Positions 46,431-56,815 of a stretch of DNA of 64,000 nt are shown piece after piece. The position numbers and the translations under genes were made by a program. The notes under the pieces are model-generated. The model had not been told where the DNA came from, did no database searches, and saw nothing but the letters and a program-made list of their open reading frames with translations. The stretch covers positions 1 through 64,000 of the forward strand of contig JAGFNK010000038.1 of NCBI GenBank assembly GCA_025769875.1, written 5' to 3'. Numbering within the stretch: position 1 is the stretch's first letter; the number at the start of each line of letters is the position of its first letter. The stretch comes from Russula earlei (Eukaryota > Basidiomycota > Agaricomycetes > Russulales > Russulaceae).

Positions 46431-47143
46431 TGAATACTGCTTATTGTCATAGGTGCAGCTGGCCTGTGAGTCCAACCCTGTTGCAAGCTCTGCTTGTCAC
46501 AGTTCCAACAACAGTGTAGCATGCATGGGAAGCCCTTACTGGCTTGCTTGGGCACAGTGCTTGATGGATCTCATATGCACATACACATATGCACATACAA
46601 CCATTGTAAATGGTTCACATCATCCCAGTGAGTTTTACCCATTACCTGTCTCTTTGAAATACAATTGCTAATCACTGTCACTGTTGGCAATCCCAACTAT
46701 AAAAGGCTTGAAAGCAATAATATCATCTATGGTCATTCAGACCCCCATAAGCAAGCTTATCCCCAATGCAAAGCCAAGGTGTTACTATCAACCCTTGTGA
46801 TGCATCGACACACCCACTACTATTCTTCCTATCCCATGTTTGCTCATATACTGCCCTTGCATGCCAGACCTTTGACATCATCTGTCATATATTAAAATTC
46901 CTCCTTCATTTTGGCTCACCAACAGGAGCTGTGAAGGCTATCCCTCTCCTGATTCACTACATACTCATCTTCACTGCTGTATCCCAGTTTGTCCTATCCA
47001 GGATGACAGGGATTATGTCACACTTGGCATCACAGGCCCACATGGTAGCCCAAAACACTCACTTGATTTCTTTTGCAGTCTGTGCACTTCCTGTGCCTTT
47101 CAAAAGCTTGATTTGCACCAGGATCGGCAATGGGTGAGAATTC
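46431..47143. other. No recognised feature
   Basis: Short plus-strand frames only (46453-46671, 46766-47137). No motif could be named and no opposite terminal repeat of the long-TIR family was found here. Confidence 0.3.
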
Positions 47144-48068
47144 TTGTCAAACCAGAATGTAAACCATTTTTCTGCATCCCCATTTCCCATCAATGAGGAT
47201 GTACATGGCCCTGTGATTGACTTGGCAATTTGTAAGACTGCTAATGCCACCTCTGCTGTCCTGGTGCTTGTGCAGGCAAGTAACCTCTCTCTTTGTCATA
47301 AAATATTGGACAAGCTTAAAGACTTTCTACAATGTGCATGGACATGTGAATTGGCATGTGGTGTTCACCTTGCCCTTGTCAAGACTGTGATTGATGAGTA
47401 AGTCCAATCTAGTTCAATATACCCATACCTTAACAATGTCTGTCTTAGGATGTTGCTTGAAAGTGATTATGTCATTGCCAAGTTGAAAGTCAATTTACAT
47501 CCAGGCTTCTTGAGCCTTGTGACATTCAACTGGGCCAGCCAGGCTGAACGTGCAATTTTTGAAGTGCTCACAATTGCCAAGGATGCCATGACAACACATG
47601 CATGCCACCTTGTGGTTCATGGCAAGTCTGTTCATCACAGCCTTCACCTCTTGGAATCCATCTCCCTGGACATATTGAGCCTTTTGGCTACTGAGCTTGC
47701 TTCTGTAAATCAAGAGAAGGAGGAAATAAAGTGCAGGGTGTCGACTATCTTTGGCATGCAATGTGGTTCCCTCTGTATCCTTAAAGGTTGACTTGCTGAC
47801 TTGCACTGTATCAATAATTTTTGGGGTGAGGCAAGAGACTTTTTGTCCCTTGCTATTCATGTGTTCAATGGTGTATGGAGTGATCTGGTTGCTCTTAGTG
47901 AGTACCAGATGGGGCACAGGGCAGTCCACTTGCATGTTTCTCCCAAAGAACAGTATGGATATTTTTAAAGGTGGACAGGTAGGCTGGAAGCTTGGCAAGT
48001 CTTCAAGCCAGCTCTGCATTGAAGTTGCAACTGTCCCTCCCTCCTCACTTAACAATCTCAGTAGGTGA
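47144..48068 (+). pseudogene. Unidentified conserved-looking ORF, fragmented
   Basis: Three plus-strand frames read on from one another: NLSLCHKILDKLKDFLQCAW (47283-47342), LVTFNWASQAERAIFEVLTI with KDAMTTHACHLVVHGKSV (47515-47630), and KVDLLTCTVSIIFGVRQETFC followed by STRWGTGQS and FKGGQVGWKLG (47787-47990). The composition is that of a globular protein with a hydrophobic segment (LLFMCSMVYGVIWLLLVST). The function is unknown. A competing 224-codon frame exists on the minus strand (48169-47495), but it shows no motif and is judged a shadow. Confidence 0.4.
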
Positions 48069-48826
48069 TTATTACATATGAGTGTAGTTGTGCTTATATG
48101 TGATATATAAAATGTTGTCAGAAAGTTCTGAAGCATAAAGTGTTTGCTCTCACCTCTCACTCTTTGCACTAAAATACCTGTTGAAGGATGTCTAAATTCT
48201 CAGTGAGTTTCAAGTCTGTTCACAAATTAAATCTTGAGCAAATTCCTCTTGCAGGCTAGTGAATTCCTTGATCTTGAAGCAATCCTTTTGCTTGAGGATG
48301 AAGAGGAAGAGTATGAGTCAGAGGGGGAGGTTGACGACTTTGGTAATTCACCTCACAGTTTCTTTTAGGGCTGCCGACCGTACCTGTACACATATGGTTT
48401 ATGGCTACCGTAATACGGTATCCCGTACCGTACCGTACGGGTAGTGGAAGTGTACCCTGACGGTACGGTTGCCGGTATGGTAAGTTACCCGTACCGTACC
48501 GTATAAGGGATGCCATCAAGCCGTATATACGGGCCGTACTGTATATTAGTTGTACTCAGTTGCAAGACAAACCCCGTCTTGGAGTCCTCCCCTTAAAACC
48601 AGGCACCACGACGCTCCTCACCGCTCGCCGCTCCCTCTTCCCTATATCACATCTCCGCACCCACGCCCCATAAACCATTGACATATCTTCCAGACCATCC
48701 TCCAAGTTCCTCGTCCGCGCCTCGGTCGGTCATGTCGCCAACTACGCATATGAGCTGCTCACAACTGTTGGCTAGGTCTTCAACCCAATCCAGTCGGTTG
48801 CGCCACTTTAGCGACAACGAGGAGCC

Positions 48827-50420
48827 GTGAGAGATTTCAAGGCCGCGGTAAGCACGCACACGCTGCTTCGAGTCGTCATGCGCATGTGCCGTGGCTCATC
48901 TGCCGTGCATCGTTCGTGTTCTCCAGTTCAAGAAGAGCGTCAGCTCGTATTACAAGCCGTCCGTCATAGCAATTTCCTGATCGCTCGGCCCGAGTATATT
49001 CTCTGTGATGACGTGGGCATAGTAGGCATCTTTAAGTACGTCGATGGCTGTAAGTCATGTCGGATTGTGCCGTATATGCTGTATCAGCTAACATGCCCGC
49101 ACCACTTCGCAACACAGCGCGAACACGTCGTCGCATTCCTTGCCAAAAATACAGACGGAATTCTCAAGGACAAGGTTCACGATCTCCAGAATAAGCTGGT
49201 AGAGCTCCGTTTGTCACTCTATCTCTGCGGTCCATGTGTGTACTCTCTGCGTCCTGGCTTCGTGTTCTGCTCCACCCAGTTTACGACGACCTCTGGTGAC
49301 GTACATCATGCTCAAATATACGTACCGCAGCCCAGATGGCCCTCATAATAATGTCTGCGATCCCAACACGGGCAAGGCTCACAAACTGTATGCGCGCAGC
49401 GTGCAGCAGACGCATCCCCTCGCAACATGCTCCAGACGCTGGCCTTGTCTTTGACACTCTACACAAGCGTGAAACGGTTGAGCCACTTTTCATTCTGGCA
49501 CCTTCCACCATTTATTGACTTCTGTGGTTCCAGTTCGTCAGTCACCCAGCTAGATTGTTCAGCATGACGTTTTTGTTTGCGGCGCTTGTCATCCATAGTA
49601 AGTTATCCTTACGTTTTGACGCACGCTGTTCTGATCTACTTTTTCAGAAAGCGTTCTCTGCACGTCTCATGCAGACATGAACATCAACGAGACGTCCTCG
49701 TATGTCGACCTCGCACCACTGTATGGCAACAACAAAGAGACCCTCGACAATGTTGGAGTTGCAGCCACAGCGCGACGACAACATCAGCTCGGAAGTCCCA
49801 GCTCCAGGTTCACACATATGCACGTTTCGATAACGTGGTTTTCCTTTCATGCCACTCTACCTTTGTCTTATTCAAGTATATAATGTACTATACCATCTTT
49901 CTCGCACCTCAGTCTTGATTCATACAGACTGAGGTCAGTTACACTTTCTATCTAGCTATATCCAGTACTAACACTAGTCCTAGCACGATCTTATCGCTAC
50001 AGACAAGATTCGCGTGCGTGATGGCCGAGGGCTCCTCTTTCCTGACACATTCACCGAAGATCCTCTTCTCCTGTTTCCACCTGCTGTCTGAGGATTGTTC
50101 ATGCTCTTCAACCACAACTATACCGTACGTCCTTGACCTTTCAACACCATTTCCGATTGTCATGTAGTACATTACAAACAAACTTAACGAGCTGCCGCCT
50201 TGACCAATCCCGATGATATCCCTTTGGAGGATCCTCACCGTGTAAAGATGCTCGCTGATCAGAACGAGAGGACTTTCCAGACTGCGCGGCTCATCAACTG
50301 CTCTTGGTTCGGAATTGCAATCTTTTCCGATTAACTTAGCCACATTCTCGGCCTCATCCTCCGAGGTAACAACTAGACCTGGAATCCCTTTGGTGTCCGT
50401 GATTCCTTCTGCCATTCCAT
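48827..50420 (+). pseudogene. Ppo-type fatty-acid (linoleate) dioxygenase fragment captured in the hAT element
   Basis: Ppo enzymes are haem dioxygenases that make oxylipin signals controlling fungal development. Several exons are legible. LKYTYRSPDGPHNN with HKLYARSVQQTHPL (49308-49430) is followed by DAGLVFDTLHKRE (49437-49475). TFLFAALVIHS (49567-49599) precedes NINETSSYVDLAPLYGNN (49681-49734). VRDGRGLLFPDTFTEDPLLL (50013-50072) precedes LFNHNYT (50104-50123). YITNKLNELPP (50168-50200) leads to DDIPLEDPHRVKMLADQNER (50210-50269) and FQTARLINCSWFGIAIFSD (50274-50333). Likely introns have GT-AG ends (about 50124-50167). A TGA interrupts PPAV near 50089. The N-terminal third and the distal haem-ligand region and C-terminus are missing or unreadable. 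Confidence 0.85.
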
Positions 50421-50429
50421 CCCAATATG

Positions 50430-51200
50430 ACTGTAGCAAGCCAAGACGGCGGGCGCTGAGTTCGTGCGACAGGTCAGGTGGAAACGGAACAAAGAGATCG
50501 AGCAAGAAGCCTGAAACTTGAAGTGCTCGGGATCACACCGATTTCGTGGGGGATATGTAGATTGTAGTTCTGTTCTTTCAAGTCTGAGGACAACTAGTTT
50601 ACATACATGTGAGCACGCGACAAGGACTACAGAGTAGCACTAATCAGGTGAGAATCATAGGTGTATGGCATCGTGATGAAGCGAAAGTGTACCAAGGTGA
50701 CGAAGCCTACTATCCTAATGAAAGGCTAATGGCCACGACGTCACAAACGTATCGTACTGAGGATAGGCAGAAATCTAGAACAAGAGATTGGAACAAAGGC
50801 GCAGGCAGTCCGAGCAAGGGCGGGCAAGAATCTTGCCCATTTGGCTTCCTGAACGAGGGTGAAGGATGTGGGCAGAATTAGAGAAAGATTCAAGGATGGA
50901 CATATGACCAGACGGCGTCCACCTCTTGATCAATTGTGATCACAATGTCCCAGATGAGAAAAGCGAGAGCGGCGACTGCAAGATGGCGATGGTCAGCAGG
51001 ATGATGCTTTGGGAGTCTGATGACCTGACCCAAGCTCAGGTCGACACTGTAAGAGCCCTGGTATGGAAAATCATCATGAGACATGGGTGGGAGGGGAAGA
51101 AAAAGGAGGGTGTGGATGAAGGAAAAGAGCCATGTCAAAGGGAGGGATGAAAGAAAAGGATTTGTAGAGAGTTGGACTCGGATATCATTGTCATTCATTG
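50430..51200. other. Unidentified interior of the hAT element
   Basis: CpG-rich sequence with open frames on both strands (50609-50881 plus, 51198-50890 minus) but no recognised motif. It may be 3' flank or intron sequence captured together with the oxygenase exons. Confidence 0.3.
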
Positions 51201-53801
51201 AGTTTAATCAAAGTTTTCTTGACCGTAATAACCCGTAATGCCGTATTACGGCCGTCTTCTACCCCGTACCGTACCGTATAGGCTGCTGAAGTGGAAGCAG
51301 ATGGTACGGGTAACGGTACGGATAGTAGCCGTATACATACCGTATCGAGTACGGCCGTAGCCGTATACGGTACGGTTGGCAGCCCTAGTTTCTTTGCAGT
51401 GGTTGCTACATATCCTATAGGTTACCATGGATGAACCTGTATCAGATGATAATGCCCCACTGCCACACTTGCCCAGTGTTGAAGTCCAGGACCTTGAGGA
51501 TGAAACAAGGAGGATCACAGGTCTGGATTGGCAGACGTGATTTGCACATACAACCACCAATGACATGACCCTACTACTTTGAGTACCATGGGAGGATGAT
51601 CCTCATATGTGGTCTGTCTGGGTGAAGGTCAGTGAGACTGCATTATTCATAGGGGTGGTACTAACAACCAATTGGCAGCTTAGGTGAGAAGCTGATGTTG
51701 TGTTCCAGATATGCTGCTGATGCCTTGTCCCTAATGAGATCCACCCCCCAGCTGTCACATTGGCTTTCACTCTGTCTTCCATGCCAGGACATGTGTTTAT
51801 TGAGGCCTTCAATATCACAGATGTTTGTTGTGTGGTGAATGGCTTGGTCACTGTCCATGACAAGCAGCTGATCTTTATCCTGCCTACAGAGTGCATCAAA
51901 GTACTCTCCTCACATCCCCTATCATGCTCTTGGATAGAGAAAGGACAATGGGTATGCTGTCTAGCTGGATAGTATTGTGATGACATTGGCTACATCTGTG
52001 AATCAAGCATCCCAATGAACCAGTGGTATGCTGTCATGGCTTTTGTCCCCCAAATTCCTCAGCCTGGGGGCAAGTGGAAGAGAGATGGGCATCCATCTCC
52101 ACAAGCATGGACTGCCAGAGAACTCACCCAACAATATGGTGAGAACAGAGTCAAAGTTCTCGGGCCTGGCCATTTTGGCTTCAAAGGATGTTTGTACCAG
52201 GATGGGCTTGCATTTGAGCTTCTGCCATGGTCCATCCTTTGCATTTTGGAGCATTGCAATTTCAACATCACTCTGTTTGGGAAATCAGATAGGATTCGAG
52301 GCCTTCCTGCGTTCACTGCAAATCTCAGATGTTTCACCCAGGATTCAGTTCAGATAGGTAACAGGATCCTTGTGATATCGGGTGAATATTCTGGTATTAT
52401 TGGCCAAATTGGAGACATTCAAACAATGTTGTGGACATTGTCACTCAAATTCCCAAACAGGATTCTGGCCTTATAATCAGTATCACCTTATGGGAGCTGG
52501 TTCCTTATTTTCTCACAGGCAACTATGTCAAGATCCACTGGTTGGATTGCTTTGGCATGGTCATTACCATGGATCACAAGGAACACAAAGTGAGTTTTCT
52601 GGATAAGAAAACCAATACAGAGGTGTGCATCTCCATCCCTCCTCTCTGCTTCGCTGATGTCTTGCTCACTGATGCTTGGTCATATAGATTAATACATCAG
52701 CATTTAGCCTTCAGTTTTATGCTGCTCCCCACTATTTTTTCCAACTCTAGCATGGTCTGTATGTTGGATTTCCTGGGGCAGGTGGGGCCATGCACAGGGG
52801 CCTTGTAACGCAAATCTCTGGTGGCAGAGCAGAGATTATAGATGAGACCAACAAGCAGCACATGAGTTTATTGAGATCCATTCTTCCAGCAAATACAGAC
52901 AGTCTTCAGGTTCTGATTGACGAAGACAACATAGCAGTTTTGGGCATCCAAAACATGGCTCTGCCCAAGCCCAAGCACAATAGCATTTGGGAGGGACAGA
53001 GAGTCTCTATTATCAGAGGTCCCCTAAAGGGGTATTATGGTCTTGTCAAAGCAGACAACAGGAGTAGTGTTGACATTGAATTGGATGCAAAGCTGATGTC
53101 TCATGGCCCACTACACCAATGGGTCAAGCTTGATGATATTCAACTTGAGTGAGTTCCTCACAATCCATGATGACCCATTCATTACGTCTCCCCTCACAAG
53201 TGTTTTTGATAGACATATGTTGATAGCATTGTTGGGTTGCTCCAACCTTACACCTCCTCCAGAAGATCTACCAAGGTCAATCACTCCAGAACCTGTGGAA
53301 CACAAGGAGAGCGCATCCTCACCTTGGAGCCTGCCTCAAGGACCTGGTGAGTCCTTTGGTGAATACTGAATTCTTCATGCTTATTCCAAATGAGTCTGGA
53401 AACACTGGCTCTTTGTGGAAGAAATCCAGGAATGGTTATGTGAGGAATGTATCCCATTTCATGTTTGGGGTGTCCCAATATCATCTTTACATGCCAAGAT
53501 AGAGGGACTTGGTGCAAAGACAGTTCCAGCTGCAAGGCAAAAGATCGAAGCACAATCAAATGAAGTTGTTGTCTCTGTGATCCAGAGTGGGAGACCCACC
53601 CAGATTTCCATCAACCCAACCTATCTAATCCCATGGCCGCCATCCGAAGGCAACAAGGTACTCATTATTGGACACCGCTGGACTGGGCAAGTGGGGAAAG
53701 TGATTGAGTCAAAACACAGGTGCTGCACTGTTGAGCTGGAGGCTTCTGGGGCTGTTTCATACTTTTATGAACAGGATGTTGTAAATTTACTCATGAAATA
53801 A

Positions 53802-54487
53802 CTTTGTCTCATTGCTAATATCAATATCTGTATGTGCATATGTGTTGCATTGTACATGTGATTGGGGGGGGGATTGGTTGACCCCACAAGAATGTATGTA
53901 CCTCCTCATGCTGGCACTTTGATCTTCCCTGGATTCACTCTCTTCTCTCTCCCCCACAGTTGCTTGCTTGCATCTTCCCTTCCTCTTCCCTCTCTCTCCA
54001 TGCATGCAGATCATACCTATTTCCAGAAAAGGAAGCCACTGCATTTCAATAAGCATATTCTCATGCAAGGCACATGCAGGCAGTATGCAAATTCCACATT
54101 CCCATTTTTGTTGTCTTGTCTTTCACTCAGACCAGAACTAAGCAGAACTGCTTGTCCTCTGAGGCTGGTCCCACATTGGACTTAACAACGAGACACTACA
54201 CATCATCACACATTGCCAGCAATGTGTTTCATGCTGCAATTGGGAATTCCATGGCTAACTAGCCCACTTCACCACAAGCCAATCATTGGCTCAGCTTGCT
54301 CAAATCTATTTGGCTCAAGTGCATAAAGCATGGCAGGAACATATGAGCAGGCTGGAGCTCAATATGTAAATCCCACCACCACCATTTTTCATTCACTCCA
54401 TATCCTCATCCCAGCTCTCCATTTTGAGGTCCCTTCTTAGACATCTCCAAAGCCAAAGAAATTCTTGTTCACAGATGCAGTGGTTTT
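53802..54487. other. No recognised feature
   Basis: About 690 bp between the Spt5-like gene and the next ORF. Short frames only. A pyrimidine-rich stretch (CTCTCTCC words) lies at 53938-54005. Confidence 0.3.
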
Positions 54488-54757
54488 ATGTCTGCATCAT
54501 GGTCCCTGTTTGGCAGAAGCGGCCAAAAGACTTATCATCATAAGCCTTTGACTTGGAGATACAATGAAAGGCTGCATGCCATCATGACACATCTGTCCCA
54601 GTGCATTTTTTGCCAGAAGTGGCAGGAGCATCACCTCACAGCTACAATGGATGACAAAGAAAAGTCTGAAGAAGAAATGTTGCTGGACTCTGCATATCAA
54701 GCCCATGACTGCGTGGCTTCTCATCCTTTCCAGGGAAGGATTGATTGTCTTGAACAG

Positions 54758-55376
54758 TGTTACTGAGTGGTTTGGGGTCCGGAAGATGCCGGAACACCTG
54801 AACTATGGACTGCACTGTTTGTATCATGCGTGCGTCAGATCTTGACTGTTTATGTCTGTTGATATCGCGTTTGGAATGCATTGATTGTATCTTTCTGAAG
54901 ATGTACTAAAGAAGCAATGAGTAGCATTGCTTCTGTCCCAGATGTTCCTGTACTGCCACATACATCGCTTCCTTGATTAGGAAAGTACTTATGACACTGA
55001 GATTGTTACTAGGGAAGCACTTAATGCTTCCAGCACTGAGATCGTTTACATAGAAGCAACATCGCTTCTATGAGCCGCCTTTTGCTTCTATAGCACCAAC
55101 CAGTACTACAGTAGCATGAACCTTATCCCTGTAGGGCTATATAAAGCCCCCAGTTGTAACAGTTGAGCCCTAAGCTCAACTTAGTTTGCCAATCCCAAAC
55201 AGTTGACTCCTACCCCATTTGCAGAGCCCCTCTCATCTTATTGCCATACTCCAGAAGGATCTAACACTCCTTCCCTCCATGAGTATTGCTTGCTTTACTC
55301 AAGCATATCTGCATTGGTAGGACGTGTTTATAGACACAACCATTGATCTTATTTAAGGCACTTTGGAGCCTTAACA
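54758..55376 (+). repeat. Gypsy 5' LTR (619 bp)
   Basis: Carries the promoter, with CTGTAGGGCTATATAAAGCC at about 55129-55148 as TATA region. Short direct repeats of GAAGCA...TTGCTTC type lie at 54905-55090. It contains the uninterrupted sequence TGTTTGTATCATGCGTGCG (about 54818-54836), which is the empty target site of the pogo element in the 3' LTR. Confidence 0.93.
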
Positions 55377-55439
55377 TAAGTTGAGCTTCTATCACAGACA
55401 TTGCTGTGAAAGTGAACCAGAAATAGGCAGGAAGCCTTA

Positions 55440-56815
55440 AGACTAGGATCTAGTCATCATACGGTCAGCAACCTACACTGAAGTAGTCAAGGGAGAGAAT
55501 CTATACAGACCTCTCCACGACAAGAAGAAGGTGTACTACGTGACTCTTGATGAGCAGCATGGTTGAACACACACATACTTTTGTAAAGACCCCTACTGTC
55601 ATTGGCAGAGACAGTGGTAAGCGGGCACACAAGTACCGACTCCCTAGGAAAGGCAGTGGCAAGTGGACAAACTGGAGATCGAAGGTGAACATAGCATATG
55701 CATAAAGTTCAACCAGAAAGCGAAGCAAGGAACCAAGTTCAGTTGGTTCAAAGCTAGAGGGAGGGATGATCTACCCTCAGGAATCAAAGGGACTGCCATC
55801 TGGTGTTGGGCAGACCAGGAAGGACCTAACAGATACAAGGTCCAATATAAAGGAAGCTACCTTCCTTGCAAATACATCAACAATCAGTGGTACTTTGTTG
55901 ATTACCACAAAGGGCAGAAGAGGACGAAGACATTGACAAATATATGGTTCTATGTCTAGGAATCAAGACAGATCCTTATACTACTCATTGGGAACCCAGA
56001 AGCCCAGTAGTAGACAACCCAGCTCCATTGATACAAAAGTCATCAAGTGGAGAAACAGAGAAGTCGGACCCTCCGACTACAGATCAGAAAGCAGAAGCAC
56101 CAGAAGTATTGGAGCTAGCTGAAGGACTAGAGCAGACAGTACATGTCTCACCCATTGAACCAACAATTGTTGAAGAACCAGAAGAATTGGTTGAAATGGC
56201 TACCATTGCAGCAATGCAGACAGCCACCATTGCCACCCAGACAGCAGGTGGAAGAACAGGGCCTACCATTGTAATAAACCCTGGAGGCCATCCACCTGGT
56301 GCAGGAGGACCACCTGGAGGTGGAGGAGTCCCCTTTGGACCCGCAGGTCCACCAGTACCAGGAGGAGGCCCACCCAGAGGAGGCCCTCCAGACCACCTGC
56401 AGCACCTCCTGTAGGACCAGGGGCAAACCTGGCACCTTAGCCAGCACCAGGCCCCCATGGAGGCAATGGATCTCTGAAAGGAGACCCTCCTGAAGTCTTC
56501 AAATTTCAATCTATGGAATCTGCTTAACAGTGACAACCCGACCATGACTATTCCAATGAAGTGAGTAGCCCTAGCTCTCATCTACATCAAAGGAGAGAAG
56601 GTGCATGAATGGGTGGTCAACCAAATGAACCTGGTACAAGCAAAAAGAAATGGGGACCTGCCATCTCCCTATGCACCTATGCAGCTGGATCCAGCTGACA
56701 TGTTCTTTTGGACCGAATTTGTGGATGACTTCTTCAGAGAATTCAAAGACACCACAGAGCCTGAAGATGCTTTCATGGAGCTACAACAATTGTCCATGTC
56801 TAAAGAGGATCCATA
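55440..56815 (+). pseudogene. Gypsy gag region
   Basis: The first part (55480-55960) has KFNQKAKQGTKFSWFKARGR and RYKVQYKGSYLPCKYINN-type sequence of unknown role. 55944-56414 is a Pro/Gly-rich linker. 56580-56815 reads YIKGEKVHEWVVNQMNLVQA, WTEFVDDFFREFKDTTEPED and AFMELQQLSMSKED, a Retrotrans_gag-type helical domain that forms the capsid. Frames change at least twice. The reading stops at the deletion junction near 56815. Confidence 0.7.

Larger units (their letters stand above)
48366..51387. mobile_element. hAT-type element with TACGG-rich ends carrying host oxygenase exons
   Basis: The left end TAGGGCTGCCGACCGTACC and the right end (reverse complement TAGGGCTGCCAACCGTACC) are flanked by the 8-bp duplication GTTTCTTT (48358-48365, 51388-51395). 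The first and last ~190 bp are packed with CCGTA/TACGG words in both orientations, likely transposase-binding sites. No transposase was found in the 3022 bp. The interior carries a Ppo-type oxygenase fragment (48827-50420) and about 780 bp of unidentified sequence (50430-51200). It has inserted in an intron of the Spt5-like gene. Confidence 0.92.
48188..53801 (+). pseudogene. Spt5-like protein with NGN and KOW domains, hAT element in an intron
   Basis: Spt5 proteins bind RNA polymerase II and support elongation, and this gene looks like a member of a divergent fungal family. A short first exon MSKFS is followed by FLDLEA and an acidic stretch (EDEEEEYESEGEVDD, to about 48340). After the hAT insertion the reading continues MDEPVSDDNAPLPHLPSVEV (51425-51485) and WEDDPHMWSVWVK (51590-51630). 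An NGN-like segment (SMPGHVFIEAFNITDVCCVV, 51778-51840) comes next. KOW-like segments follow: GNRILVISGEYSGIIGQIGD (52360-52420), GNYVKIHWLDCFGMVI (52520-52570), GQRVSIIRGPLKGYYGLVKA (52994-53053) and NKVLIIGHRWTGQVGKVIES (53653-53712). The last frame ends at 53801. In-frame stops (for example 51974) may be introns or decay. Confidence 0.75.

Noticed and set aside
47495..48169. 224-codon minus-strand ORF
   Set aside because: No recognisable domain. The plus-strand pieces in the same stretch read more like a conserved protein, so the minus frame is likely a shadow.
56084..56581. Gly/Pro-rich minus-strand ORF resembling a collagen-like protein
   Set aside because: It lies opposite the Pro/Gly-rich gag linker. 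The composition follows from the GGACCACC-type repeats, and flanking gag evidence supports the plus strand.
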